Shown here: positions 24,901 to 36,900 of the stretch, piece after piece
Numbering within the stretch: position 1 is the first letter of the stretch
Layout: each line of letters starts with the position of its first letter
NCBI GenBank assembly: GCA_013396755.1
Contig: VWZF01001805.1
Span: 379,184-443,183, forward strand
Direction: 5' to 3'
Source: Sclerurus mexicanus
Taxonomy: Eukaryota > Chordata > Aves > Passeriformes > Furnariidae
DNA: 64,000 nucleotides
The notes under the pieces: generated by a model
What the model was told of the DNA's origin: nothing
The model's input: the letters and a program-made list of their open reading frames with translations, nothing else
The model's database searches: none
Position numbers and translations under genes: made by a program

Positions 24901-27900
24901 CAGTGTGTCAGAGGGGGTGTATGGTGCAGACCTATGGCCAACTGGGAGAGGGGTGGGTCTTGGAGGTGCCAACCACTGTTCTCTGTCCCTGTTCCCTGAG
25001 TGCATGCTTAGGCTCTTTCCTTCTCCTTGTCCCTCCACAACACCAGGTTTCACTGAAATATTAAAACGCATTTCCAGCTCCTGAAGTAAATCAATAAAAT
25101 ATAAATAAAAGGCAGCATGAGGAGGCCAGTGCAGCAGTGGCTGAGCCGTAGCAGTACAACAGGGGCAGAGCCCAGCCTGTGCCAGCACAGCAAGAAATGG
25201 CATCCCAAAGACTGCAGCCACAGCACTCAAGGGCCCATTGCAGTTAGGATAGGGATGAGGCCCCCTGGCTGGTGCATTGCTTGTATCTCTCTGAGTGATA
25301 TAAGCCATGGTGTGGAGTGAGCGATGCTGGGGGCTGGGCTTCTCTATCCATTTGATTAGCCGCGCTGTTGGGTGTGAGAGTGTGCTTACCGCCCGGGGCA
25401 ACTGGATTAACATTGATCTAACTGGGGAGAGCTGTTACTTATTTATTTTGTTGTTGGATAATCCCCCTCTTGCTGTGGCATCTGGCTCTATTGCGGATAA
25501 AGACAAACATCCGCCAGAGCCTGAGTGGTGGCACTTCAGATGAGCATTACAGGCTTGTCAGTGAAGGACCTGGTCCAGAGCCGGGGAGAATGTCTGCTGA
25601 ATGGTTGCAGTCTACCCCTCCCTTGGCTTTCTCCCCATGTCCCTTTCCTTCTTTTTTGTGTTCCCTACAATGGATTAATCTTTCCTGTTGGGGGCAGGAA
25701 GGCTTCCCTTCCCTGGAGACTTGGGTAATACTGTCCCTAAATGATTCAAGCAGGTCTGTGCTGTTCTGGGGGTGGGGTGCAAAAAGGGCTAAACCCCATT
25801 AGCAGGAGAGAAAACCTTATAAGGGACCATATGACCCTGAGTCAGCTTGAATAAACTCTGGGAAAGTGGATTTCCTAGCCCAGACATCTGGTCATTGGGA
25901 ACTGCTCCTGGCCTATCTGCTGGGCATAGTATTGCCATTGGGCAGTGCATGGCATTGGGAAGTGGGATTCCTTCTGATGGCTCTGACATGTGGGTTTCTT
26001 CTGGATTTTGTTTCTTGAGTCAACCTATTTGTATTCGTTTCCCCGGTACAAGAGGAATGCAGCCATGTCCCTGAGGTTATTAGTATTGCCTGTGCTTTCA
26101 GGAGCGTCTGCGTTTGTGAGTGGCTGATCTGATGATTAATGGGTGGATAAGCTGAAGAAGCCTAACCAGAGAGGGTCAAGGGACTGGCTGGCAATTTTAC
26201 TTTAAAAGGAGTGAAAGCCAAAGCCATGATAAAAATAATAGCTGTGTTAAGGGGAATTTTAATCTTATGGCAGAGAGATAAGGTGTGGTGCAGAGACAGG
26301 CATGTTAAACTTTACCTGTAGGGCTGCACAGTTCACTTGGGTCCAGTGTTGCCCTCAGCTCCTTCCATGCCAGGCTGTCCCTCTCTCTGTGGCACATCCT
26401 GGCTGCAGTGCCTGCACCCTGAGGTCCCCACAACCTATTTGGACCCACCATGTTTCACACCCATCCTGCAGGATCTTGCTCTCCCTCTTGTGCATGGTCC
26501 CAAACAGACACAGGCAACTCCCCTGGACCTTCCGTGATGTGCTGCGTTGGAGCAGATGGCATCTGAATTTGAACCATGCTTTAGGAAAGTATGTTTTCTT
26601 AAGGCAGTTTTGGCTGCTTCCTTCAACTACATCTCCGAAAGCTGAAAGACATGGCTCCATTTTTAAATTCCTTTTGGAGCACATGGTTCCAGCATTGTAC
26701 ACTTGCAAGCTCCTACATCACCATCCACTCTGAGGAGACATACAGAGACCAAGGATTTCTACCATGCAGGCAGGAAAGGGTTAAGTCTCAAGCCTGGTAC
26801 AATGTCCGTGTTCCAAATGTACATGGAAAACCGGTTAAGCTTCCAACCACTGCTCTTCCTTCTTCTGTCTTTAATCTCCTTGGTTTTGGCTGAATTAGTA
26901 CTGGGGATAAGTTTGACTGAAAATGTATTGGAGTCAAAGATTGAGACCTAAATCCAATGGTGGCTTTAACCAAGGCCAGGTACCAGTGGACTGGTGGTGG
27001 CCACTATCCTCTTGCTCTACTGTGGGCCCTCAGCTTTGATGCTTTAGAGATGAAGGGCTAGTTCAGGGGTTGCAGGGAATTACCATGTCACCAATAATGG
27101 TGGATTGCTTCAGGACAATGGCAGCGTTGAGTGCTTTGCAGGAGCAGAAGGCAACAGCAGCTTCCAGGTGGGGAAAGGGGCTTGCAGCTAGAGTGGCTGC
27201 ACGGTGGTGTGGGAGGAGGTGCTCCTGTCATGGGAATGTGGGTCAGGATCTGGCTTTGCCTTACAATCTCAGCTCTTCCTTCAGGCTTTATTTTAACTGG
27301 GAAGCTTGAGGTACGTTTGGTGACACTGTACCTGGCTTAGGTGTCTCATACAGTCCTCTTGTGGAGAGAGCTGCCTGATTTCAATGGGACACGTCAGAAG
27401 AAACAAAGTTCAGTGAAGTAGAAGGTACCAGGGAAAAGTGGAAAGCTTTTCATTCCCTGGGTGAGACTCCTCATGGGGCAAGGTTGAGCTTGACTCTCTC
27501 CGGTTCTCCAAATGCTGGAGACCAATTTGCTTCTCTCTCCTGCGGCGCTGCTGTGGCTCAGGCCTGCAGATGGGCAGACTTTCTGCTAGAGTTTTTGGTG
27601 TCTGCTTGTGCTCCCTACTTCGAGGCTTCTGCCTTTCCAGATGAGACTTTTTAAAGCCAAAAATAGCCAGAGTGTAAGGGTGAAGTGGCAACAGGTGAGA
27701 TCAGAGACCTTTAATATTCTCTGCTGATGGTTTTGCTCTCTACCTTTCCTACAGAACGGAGTCAGTGGCAGAGAAGATGCTGACAAATTGGTTCACGTTT
27801 CTGCTGTACAAGTTTCTGAAGGTGAGTTTGGGAAGGGATGGCAACCCTGCTTGGACAGGGAAGTTGTTCCTGCCTCTTCAGCATGCTACCCAAAGCCTGG

Positions 27901-30900
27901 ACTAACGTGCTCCTGAACATTGCCACTCCTCTTGGAGCAGAGATTGCTTCCCAGACCCCCGTTCCCATCCTGGATTTCAGAGATGTGATTAGTGATTCTG
28001 GGTCTCCTTTTTGGGAAATAGCTGAGTTTGAGAAATTAAATCCATATTGGAATTGCTTAATGCGTAGTGGGTTTGAGATTTTAACAATGGTGCCCTGAGG
28101 AAAGATAAATATGAAGCAACTCAGCTGAGTCTTGGAGTTGTCCCCATTCCTCTCTCGCCTCTGCTTTTGTAACTCAGGAGGAAAAAACCCTGGGAGCTGG
28201 TTCTTCTGTAGGCAAGACTGACTGGGGGCTCTTTGTTTGAGTTGTAGTTTGATGAGTTGCACTCTTCATGTAACACTGCTGCTTCATCTTCATCTCTCCA
28301 ACACTGAGGTTCCATGGTAGGGGAATTGTTCCCTGAAGGCGTCTCTGTTGCTGCTGCTTCCCCTGCAAGAGGTGCCCCAGTGGAGGTGGATGCCCTGAGG
28401 GACCTGTTGACAGCCAGGGACACAGCTCTCCGCTGTTTTAGCTTGAATTGACCTTTTTCCCAATTTCATCAGGGTAGCAGAAGAGGATGCCAAATTGTCA
28501 GCTCTGTTTTTGCTATTGTTCATCTACCCATATTGAGAATATTTATTCCATCAGCCCTGGTGCTTTCACTTGCTAGAGTTGCACCAGTGGCCATGCAGGT
28601 TACACAGCAGCAGCTCGAGCCTGTGGACCCCTGGCTCAATCCTGCTGCCACTTTGGGGTGACTTTATTGGTGTGAATGGTGTCTGCAGTCCCATTGGTTT
28701 GTCAGTCAGCAGAGCTGTTTCTTGGGATCCTGCCTGGTGTCAGTGCAGCGAGGCTGGGTGGCATGCAGCCGTTTTTGTGGGATTTCATCCCTCATTAAGA
28801 TAAAGAGAGTTTGAACCATTTCCAGCCAAGAGATGAGAGTGAGCAGGAGTCTGAGCAGAACTCAAGTGATCGTCAACGAGACGTGATTTATAATATCACT
28901 TACATGCACTTGGCTTTTTGCCTCTGTCGAGGGATAGCCTGTATCTATAAAAATCTAGCTAGCGTGCAGTGGAGTTTGCTTGCCAGGGGCGGGAGAGGAG
29001 AAGAGCTGTGCTGGTCATAGGGAGATGTCAAACCTCTTTGTGCCAGGGCTTTGCCCAGCAGGGCTGCTGTAGCAGTGATCAGACACTGGCAGATGGTTCT
29101 TTGGGCTCTGTGGACTTGGTGGTACAGGCAGGAGTAGTGGATAAACTCCCTCAAAGCTCCTTGAAGTGGGCAGGGTTGTGCTTTGGCCAAGCAAAGAGCA
29201 GTGCATAGCCTATGAAGCCAACAGTGGCAGGGGACATTATGTTTGTGTTTGTGCTCTGACTTCTTTGGCCTGTCCTTGACTGGGCTGGGTCATGCGGGCT
29301 GTTGTGACAGGGGTATGTTCACCTTGTTCATAAGCTGCTTTGGATCAGCTCATGTACCACCACTGTGCTGCATCTGTCCTTGTGTAGCCCTGTCCCCCCT
29401 CAGAGAGGCTTCTGGGTGCATCATCAGTGCAGGTCTGAGGATTAGGAGTAGCAGGTGAGAGACATGAGGATGGGACCAGGGCAATGTGTTTGTAAGGTCC
29501 TTGGCTACACCGTGATTTTGGCATGGGAAAATGCCTCCAGTCTCTGGGTGAAAGGAGCAGGAGAGAGGTCTGATATATTACAGGAGAAACACACATAGAG
29601 GGCCTGAATTAACTTGCTGGCTGTGAAATTTGTTACACTGGGATTCATCTCCCCAGAAAGTGGTTGAAACCCCATTGCTTGAGTCACTTGAGTTAGACTG
29701 GAAGAGACTTGAGGATGTGCTCATGGTCTCTCCTGGATCAGAGGAGACCCATGGGGCCATTTCTGCCTGACTCCTCACAGTGAGGATCACAGGTGGCATC
29801 AAAAGCAGGAGAAGCGTGTGGAGTAGATGGAGAGTATCACAGCAGACAGTTTGCCAGCAGGGAAACTGCCCCAAACTGCAGTAATTGTGTGTGTAAATGA
29901 GGCAGGCGGCCGTGTGCCCAGCTGCCAGATCGGCTCTCAGCAAACCTGCCCAGAGCAGGGCTGGGCATTCGACATCACACAGCTGAGATATGGTGGGATG
30001 AGGGACAGGGACAGGACTGGCCCCCCATGCCCAGGGCCAGCAGTGTGGGGAGCAAGCAAGAGCTGGTGCTTTCAGGAGGACCCTGTAAAAGCATTTATCA
30101 GACTCTTAATGAGACACCTCAGGGAAAGGGAGACGGATGAATTGAGACAAGTGCTGAAAAATGCACAATATTAGGTGCCTGATGAGGTAGATCTAGTCAG
30201 TAAGAGAGTTTGGGAGTTAGCTGGCTTGCCTCAGCCTGCTGCCAACATACCAACACGGGCATGCAGCTGCCATTCTGCAGCTCACTTCCCACACAGAATC
30301 CCCCCAAAACTCTCCTCAGTCATGCCCCCAGCAGTGAGCAAACTGCCTAAGGGCTGGCAGCATAGCCACAGACACATTTGTGGGGCAGGCTCCCCTCGAT
30401 CAACCTAAGGGGCCACCTGGCCCCATCTCAGTGGTTCGCTGCTGTATTTCACTTGATGGAGTTCATCTTGGGTCAAAGGCCCAGTACTGGTTTCTTCAGT
30501 CCCTGTTCATTTTGTTGGTGTCTGTCAGGGATGATCCCTGAACCACCATCATCTATAGTGTCTTAGCATTCTGTGACCGACAGCAGCATCTTGGCCCCAG
30601 TCTTCAAGAGCCGGTGGGGCCAGTGAGGTAGAGAGTGAGGAGTGAGCTGCACTTTGAGGGTAGGACCCATGTTCAGAACAGGTGGGGAAGCCAAGCTGCA
30701 ATGTGGAGGATGCGCAGAATCAGGGGGACAGGGCAGAGGTGCTGTTTCAGTTGACGTTAAGGTGTCTGACAGGTTGGAAGGAGACCAGAATGCTGGGGCA
30801 CACAGGAGCCTCCAAAAGCCTACATGGTGCTGGAGGAGTGATGTATCCATCAAATGCACCACTGATGCCTCCATCCTTTCAGGCAGGCTGTAGGGCTAGC

Positions 30901-33900
30901 TCTACTCCATGCATCCAAAAAAGAGGTTTATTTCCTGTCAGCCCAGCTGGCATCCAAGGAGCAGAAAAGGTGATGCTGTGATATCTGGAGAGCAACCGAA
31001 CTGCCAGTATGGGAAAGATTGAGCCCACCTCTCTTGGTGAGGATCCTCAGAGGTGGGTGCAGAGCTGCAGTTGAGGAGACAGCACTCATGCTTTGCTGTA
31101 GAGGGGAAGGCTGTTTGCTGAGATGGGAGCAGCCATGCCAGAAGAAAGCAGGAGTCCTGCTCCAAGGTATCCTCCATCCATACCACCTTCACAGACTTGG
31201 AAGTTTCACAAGGAGCTTTTGTAAGCAATCAAAAGAAGCAACTCAAGTCTTTCTGCTGCAGCTGGAGGGGTAGGATTGGAGTGCAGTGGGACCCCTGTGG
31301 GCTCACCACTCTGCTGCGAGCCTTGCCCTGCAGGGCAGCCAGTGGTGTGCATCGAATCACCCACTTGGGTCTCTCACTTTTCCAAGCTGGCTTAATGAAG
31401 CCAAGTTTGCAAATGAAACATAATTTCAAAGACAGGCATGTTGTCGGAAGGTCTGGGGATGATGTATGCCTGTTCCTGCTCGTTAGCAGCTGTCTCTTTA
31501 ATTACCGCAGATGCTAATGAGACGCTAACAGCATATGGTGACAGGGAGAGCAGCCGCACTTTGCACCAAAGTACAATTTATTTGTGAGGCGTCCGGGAGG
31601 GAGGGATGAGGGCTGGTGGGGTAAAATCTGTGGGACTTCCCCCCATCCCCTCTACTCTCATCATATTCTTTATTCTCCGTCAGGGCTAATTCCTGTACCT
31701 AGAAGGGCTCATTGGGACACAGCTCAGGGGAGATGTTTGGGCCCTATGTGATAAAGGGGTGTCCACTCCCAGCCCCCTTATACCAACTCATTGCTCCAGG
31801 CTGGTTGATGCCTCCAACCTTGGCAGGTCCTTTCCTATTCCTGAATCCAGCATCTCTGGGGGGAAGTGTCCGGTCTAGTTTCCCTTTCCATTCCTCACAT
31901 GCATGAGATAGATGCTGATGTGGCTCTGTCTAGTGACTAAAGCTGGCTCTGACTACAGGGGTTTGCAGTGTGAGGATGTAGATGGCAAATGATTTAACTG
32001 CAGGAAACCTCATTGCTTGGTCCCGTCTATCAATGGGAGACTCAGGGTTGGGTTGTCAGTGGATTGCTCCCTTGCGTTTCCTTCCCAGTGGATCTGGCTG
32101 GCTGTGCCCAGACATCATTTGGAGAAACCACCTTTGTCTTATGTGAGACTGGCCTCCTGGCAGGTGTCAGAACTGCACTGTGATACCTGGGCAAAACCCC
32201 TCCGGCTGTCCCACTGCAGTGTGCCCTTTCCAGTCCTCAAGTGCTTCTTTTGGCTGGAGCAGCTCAATAGGTTGCCTGTATCTCATACACAAAGTCCCCA
32301 GACCCAACCTGCTCTTCACTAGCCCCGAATGTAACCTTTTTAGCTCTTCTTCGGCCAGTAGAATGAGCAGAGTTCACGAGGAAGTGTCTGGAAACTCTGG
32401 AACACTGAGCCTAGGGGTTCATAGACAAGGCAGTAACTTCTAGTGGGCCTGTAAGGAGAGAATAAGTTCTCTTCACAGGATGAATTTTACCATGGGTCCC
32501 CTTTCTTGTAGTCTTGGGCTGGAGACTCTTTGTAAAGCCGTGTATGCAGTTTGATGTTGCAGGGCCACAGCAGGCACCTGACACGGTGGTGGTTCTTGAA
32601 AGGCAAAGCTGGTGCCTTGCACCTTCTCACCCTTCTGTCTCCCTCTCCCTCATCCTCTGTCCTGCAGGAGTGTGCTGGGGAACCACTCTTCATGCTCTAC
32701 TGTGCCATCAAGCAGCAGATGGAGAAGGGACCCATTGATGCCATCACAGGAGAGGCTCGCTACTCCCTCAGTGAGGACAAGCTTATCCGGCAGCAGATTG
32801 ACTACAAAATGCTGGTTAGTGCAATGAGAAGCCTCACTGGTACTGGTACTTGCCAGGACTGCCAGGTCCAGCTATTTAACAAAACCTTGAAGGCATCCAA
32901 AGTACTTTTCAGAGAGTGATTTGTCCCTTGTTCTTTCCGGCATCTCTGGGGTGCCTCTTGTTCTGTCTGAGAGGTACCTGTCTCATCCAGGGTCAGAAAC
33001 AGGGCCTTTGCTTGGCAGGGTTTGCTCTTGCCATGGGCCTGAGAAAGCCAAACATGACCTGAATCCTGCTCCATATCTCTTCAAGCAAACCCCATGGCTG
33101 TGACAGATACGGGTGAGAGATGCTGTTGGGCATGTGTTGCTTCAAGCAGCCCATGGTTCATGTTGGGTGGGGATCAAAGTTAGAGCCTTGAGAATACTGG
33201 AGGAGATGGAGAGATACTTCTGCTCCTACTTATGAGTCCTCTCCTCAGTACAGCTAAATGATAAGCCAGGCCCTTCACCTGTCTGAGCCTGCAGCTGAGT
33301 CTTCACCACCTCAGTTTCCACTGGGATGGGTTGGGAGACGAGTGGAGTCTGCCTGGGCATTGCTCAGTCTAGATAGCTTTTGGTGCATTGGGCATGGTTT
33401 GCTGGCCCAGCATTCCTTCACTGACACTGTGCTCCATTTCTGGAAATAGCTGGAGATTTGAGGGTGGCAAGGAGAGGTGGGGAAAGGAGAAAGGAAGAGC
33501 AGGAATGTGCCATGTGGCTGCAACTCCACAGCAGCCCAGGAGGTGAGAAGATGTAGCCTGTAGACAGCTGTATCCTCTTTTCCTTGGACCTGCCTTTGTA
33601 GACAGTGCATCACAGCCTCTCACTCAAGCCTTTCTGACCTCCCCTGTGCTGTACAGACTCTCAACTGCGTGAATCCCGAGAATGAGAACGCTCCGGAGAT
33701 CCCTGTCAAGGTGCTGAACTGTGACACCATCACACAGGTGAAAGAGAAGCTGCTGGACGCTGTCTACAAGGGTGTGCCCTATTCCCAGCGACCCAAAGCT
33801 GGAGACATGGACCTGGGTAAGAGAGGCCAAGCACTTCCCTGTGGGGAGCAGGGGTGTGACTAAGAGCAGAAGTGCAAAAAAAACTGTTCAAGGCAGGAAA

Positions 33901-36900
33901 ATCTGCATCTCCTACAGAAACACATTTGTGCTTGTTCAATCGACTTTTGCTGTGCTGGTGGCACTGACTGGGTGTGGGGAGCCCTTGTATGAGAGTGTGG
34001 GTCCTGCCAGTAGAGGGAATGGGGAGAAGAGCCTCCTTGGCTCTGACTGTGGCTTGAGGTATCTGAGGCCCAAGGAGGCCAGCAGGAGGTGAAAACAGTG
34101 TTAATAGTCTTGCCCTTAAAGAGGGAACAGAATGGGGAGAAGGAAAGGAAACAGTCACCAGGCTCTTTCCTTAAGTACTTGGATTTGCCCAACATATTGA
34201 TAGTCATCAGTCCTGCGGTGCGAAAGGGGGTGGGAGGGCTCTTTGGTGCCCTGACTATGCTCCTACCCTCTCCCTGGCTTTGTGCTCTTACCACTTGCTA
34301 ACCATGAGCCCTTCTCCCTCATGGGGACAGAGTGGCGGCAGGGCAGGATGGCCCGGATCATACTGCAGGATGAAGATGTCACCACAAAGATTGACAATGA
34401 CTGGAAGAGACTGAACACCCTGGCCCACTACCAGGTACTGTTGTGGTGTGAGAACACTGAGCAGTCATGAGCTCCTTTGAACTTGAACATCTCTTCTCCC
34501 TTCTCAGCTTGGTCAGGGCTTGGGCTCAGCTCTCCAGGGGCACGGCCAGGAGGTCTGCAGTCACTTTTCTGCCTGGGCCTCATGTTTATGGTCCTTTGAA
34601 ATGGGACACGTGCAGGGCTCATAGAGGCTGTTTCCTGCTCTGACCTTACTTTGCCAATTTCATGCCAAGGTTTTTGGTGTGTTCCTGTTCTGCCCCTTCC
34701 CCTCAGCTGTCACAGAGATATGTCAGTCCCTTTTTCTGTAGATGGTGTCCCTGGGATGGGTGGCAGTGTAGCTTCATCCCACCAGGACCAGTTTCACCCG
34801 GTGCTGGGGCTGTTCCAGTGTGCCTCTCCAGTGTGGCAGCCTGCTCACACCATCTCTGCCCGCAGGTAACAGATGGCTCCTCTGTAGCCTTGGTACCCAA
34901 GCAGAACTCAGCATACAACATCTCCAACTCCTCCACCTTCACCAAGTCCCTCAGCAGATACGGTAAGTTCACAGGTGTATCCCCTGCTGGGCTGGCAGGG
35001 GAGGTGGCACTGGGCTGGGCACTCAGACCAAGGCACAGGGCAGGTGACTATAACTGTGGCTCATGTGAAGAAAGTCCTCCAAACTCCAAGCTCTCCTGCA
35101 TCATCCTATTTAGTCTTGTGTTGGAGAGGAAGCAGATGCCCTAAGAGCCATCTCTCTTTGCAGTGTTTTGGACTTGGGGGAGAAAGACATGTGTCATGTA
35201 CCTGCTGTTAAGGGAACCCTTCCCTTTTACTCCCCTGAAGTCTAATTAAAATAGGCACAGAGACACTTAGCACTTACAAGAGCAGAACTGAAGACTGCAG
35301 CAAGCATGCTGAGAGGTGTACCTCAGCCTTGGTTTGGAAGGGGATAGAGTAGTCAGCTCAGACTGACAGAGGAGGCATCCGTGATCCTGCACTTGCGTGC
35401 TGGGAGCAAGACAAGACTCTGAAACATTCCTGGCCGCTGTACATCAGAAACGCTTGCCCGTGACCCAGCAGGCTGTGAGGATGCTTTCAGAGCTTCTGTG
35501 GAGGGAAGGGTAATGATGGGGATGGTGGCAAGGCAGAGGTGGGCAGGGTCTGAACATCCCCCTCTGCTTGATGCTTGCAGAGAGCATGCTGAGGACAGCC
35601 AGCAGCCCCGACAGCTTGCGCTCACGGACCCCCATGATCACCCCCGACCTGGAGAGTGGCACCAAGCTCTGGCACCTGGTGAAAAACCACGACCACATGG
35701 ACCAGCGGGAGGGGGACCGGGGCAGCAAGATGGTGTCAGAAATCTACCTGACCCGTCTGTTAGCCACTAAGGTATGGCCCAGAGGCACAGAGCTGCTGCC
35801 TGGCTTTTGAAATCTGAGTGGGGAAGGTAGTGATTTGCATTGTCCAAAAGTGGTAAGCACATCTTTTTTATTAGCTGCCTGCTCCTGCACAGAAGTACCT
35901 GCTCTGTTAGTCTCTTACCTGAGCTGGAGGTGATGGTTTTGTGTGTCAAAACTCTCGGTGAATATCCCTTGAGTGGATTTTTCTATTTGCTTTTTGCACC
36001 CTTTGGCGTTTTTATACCTGTGAGCAGCTGCTGGTCTGCAAAGCAGTGATGCCCTGGAACAGGTACTTCATCTTCTTTGGTGTTTGGGATAAAGGTGCAG
36101 AATTGGTGATGTGGGAAGAATAATTACCCCAGGAATTTCGCATCATGTCACGTTCCCCTTCATTCAGTCCATACAAAACCTTTTCCAGTGCTGAGTGGAT
36201 GCCATGTGTCTATGTCCCTAGAGAGGATCAGAGGGATATGCTGCAGATACTGGCTCAGGATCGCAGAGACTGGGCTCAGCCATCTCCCCATCTCCCCTGT
36301 AACTTGGCTCCTTGTCTCATGGGATAAGGGCTTGTTTGGTGATGTCTGTCATCAGTTCTTGGGTATCCTAATGGGATCCAAAAGAGACCGTATTGACTTG
36401 GTTTTTGCTCTGTATGGTGTTTTTATTCATATGCTTTTAGCATGCCAGATCATACTGTGAAGGAGATACTTCATCACTGAAGTGTCTATTTTCCAGTATA
36501 AATCATTGAGAACCAGTAGGATTATACAGACTGTGCTGCTCTTCCACGTGTAGGAATAGAAGTGAAATTGGTTTAGAGGTCGACCATTAGTTAAAGATTC
36601 ACCTCTCTTTTGGTGATGGGTGTTGCTGAGCAGCCTTTCTCTCTTTCTCCTCTTCAGGGCACCTTGCAAAAATTTGTGGATGACCTGTTTGAGACCATCT
36701 TCAGCACAGCTCACCGTGGGAGCGCACTGCCCCTCGCCATAAAATACATGTTTGATTTCCTGGATGAACAGGCTGATAAGCATCAGATCAATGATTATGA
36801 TGTCAGGCACACCTGGAAGAGTAACTGGTAATGAAGAGGGACAGTGGGATGGGGGGGGTCTAACAATATCACAGCTTCCAGTCCCTCCCACAGGGAGCAG

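Larger units (their letters stand above)
23775..27754 (+). other. PLXNA1: PLXNA1 intron, 4.0 kb
   Basis: No gene. It holds an exact 16-bp tandem duplication at 24636-24667, AT-rich spots at 24420-24475 and 25050-25110, and a possibly conserved stretch at 25310-25540. The minus-strand reading frame 24065-24634 has no recognisable features. Confidence 0.75.
27822..32667 (+). other. PLXNA1: PLXNA1 intron, 4.8 kb
   Basis: No gene. It contains a possible decayed CR1-like LINE fragment near 29600-29740 and a candidate regulatory island at 31480-31580. Otherwise unremarkable. Confidence 0.75.
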
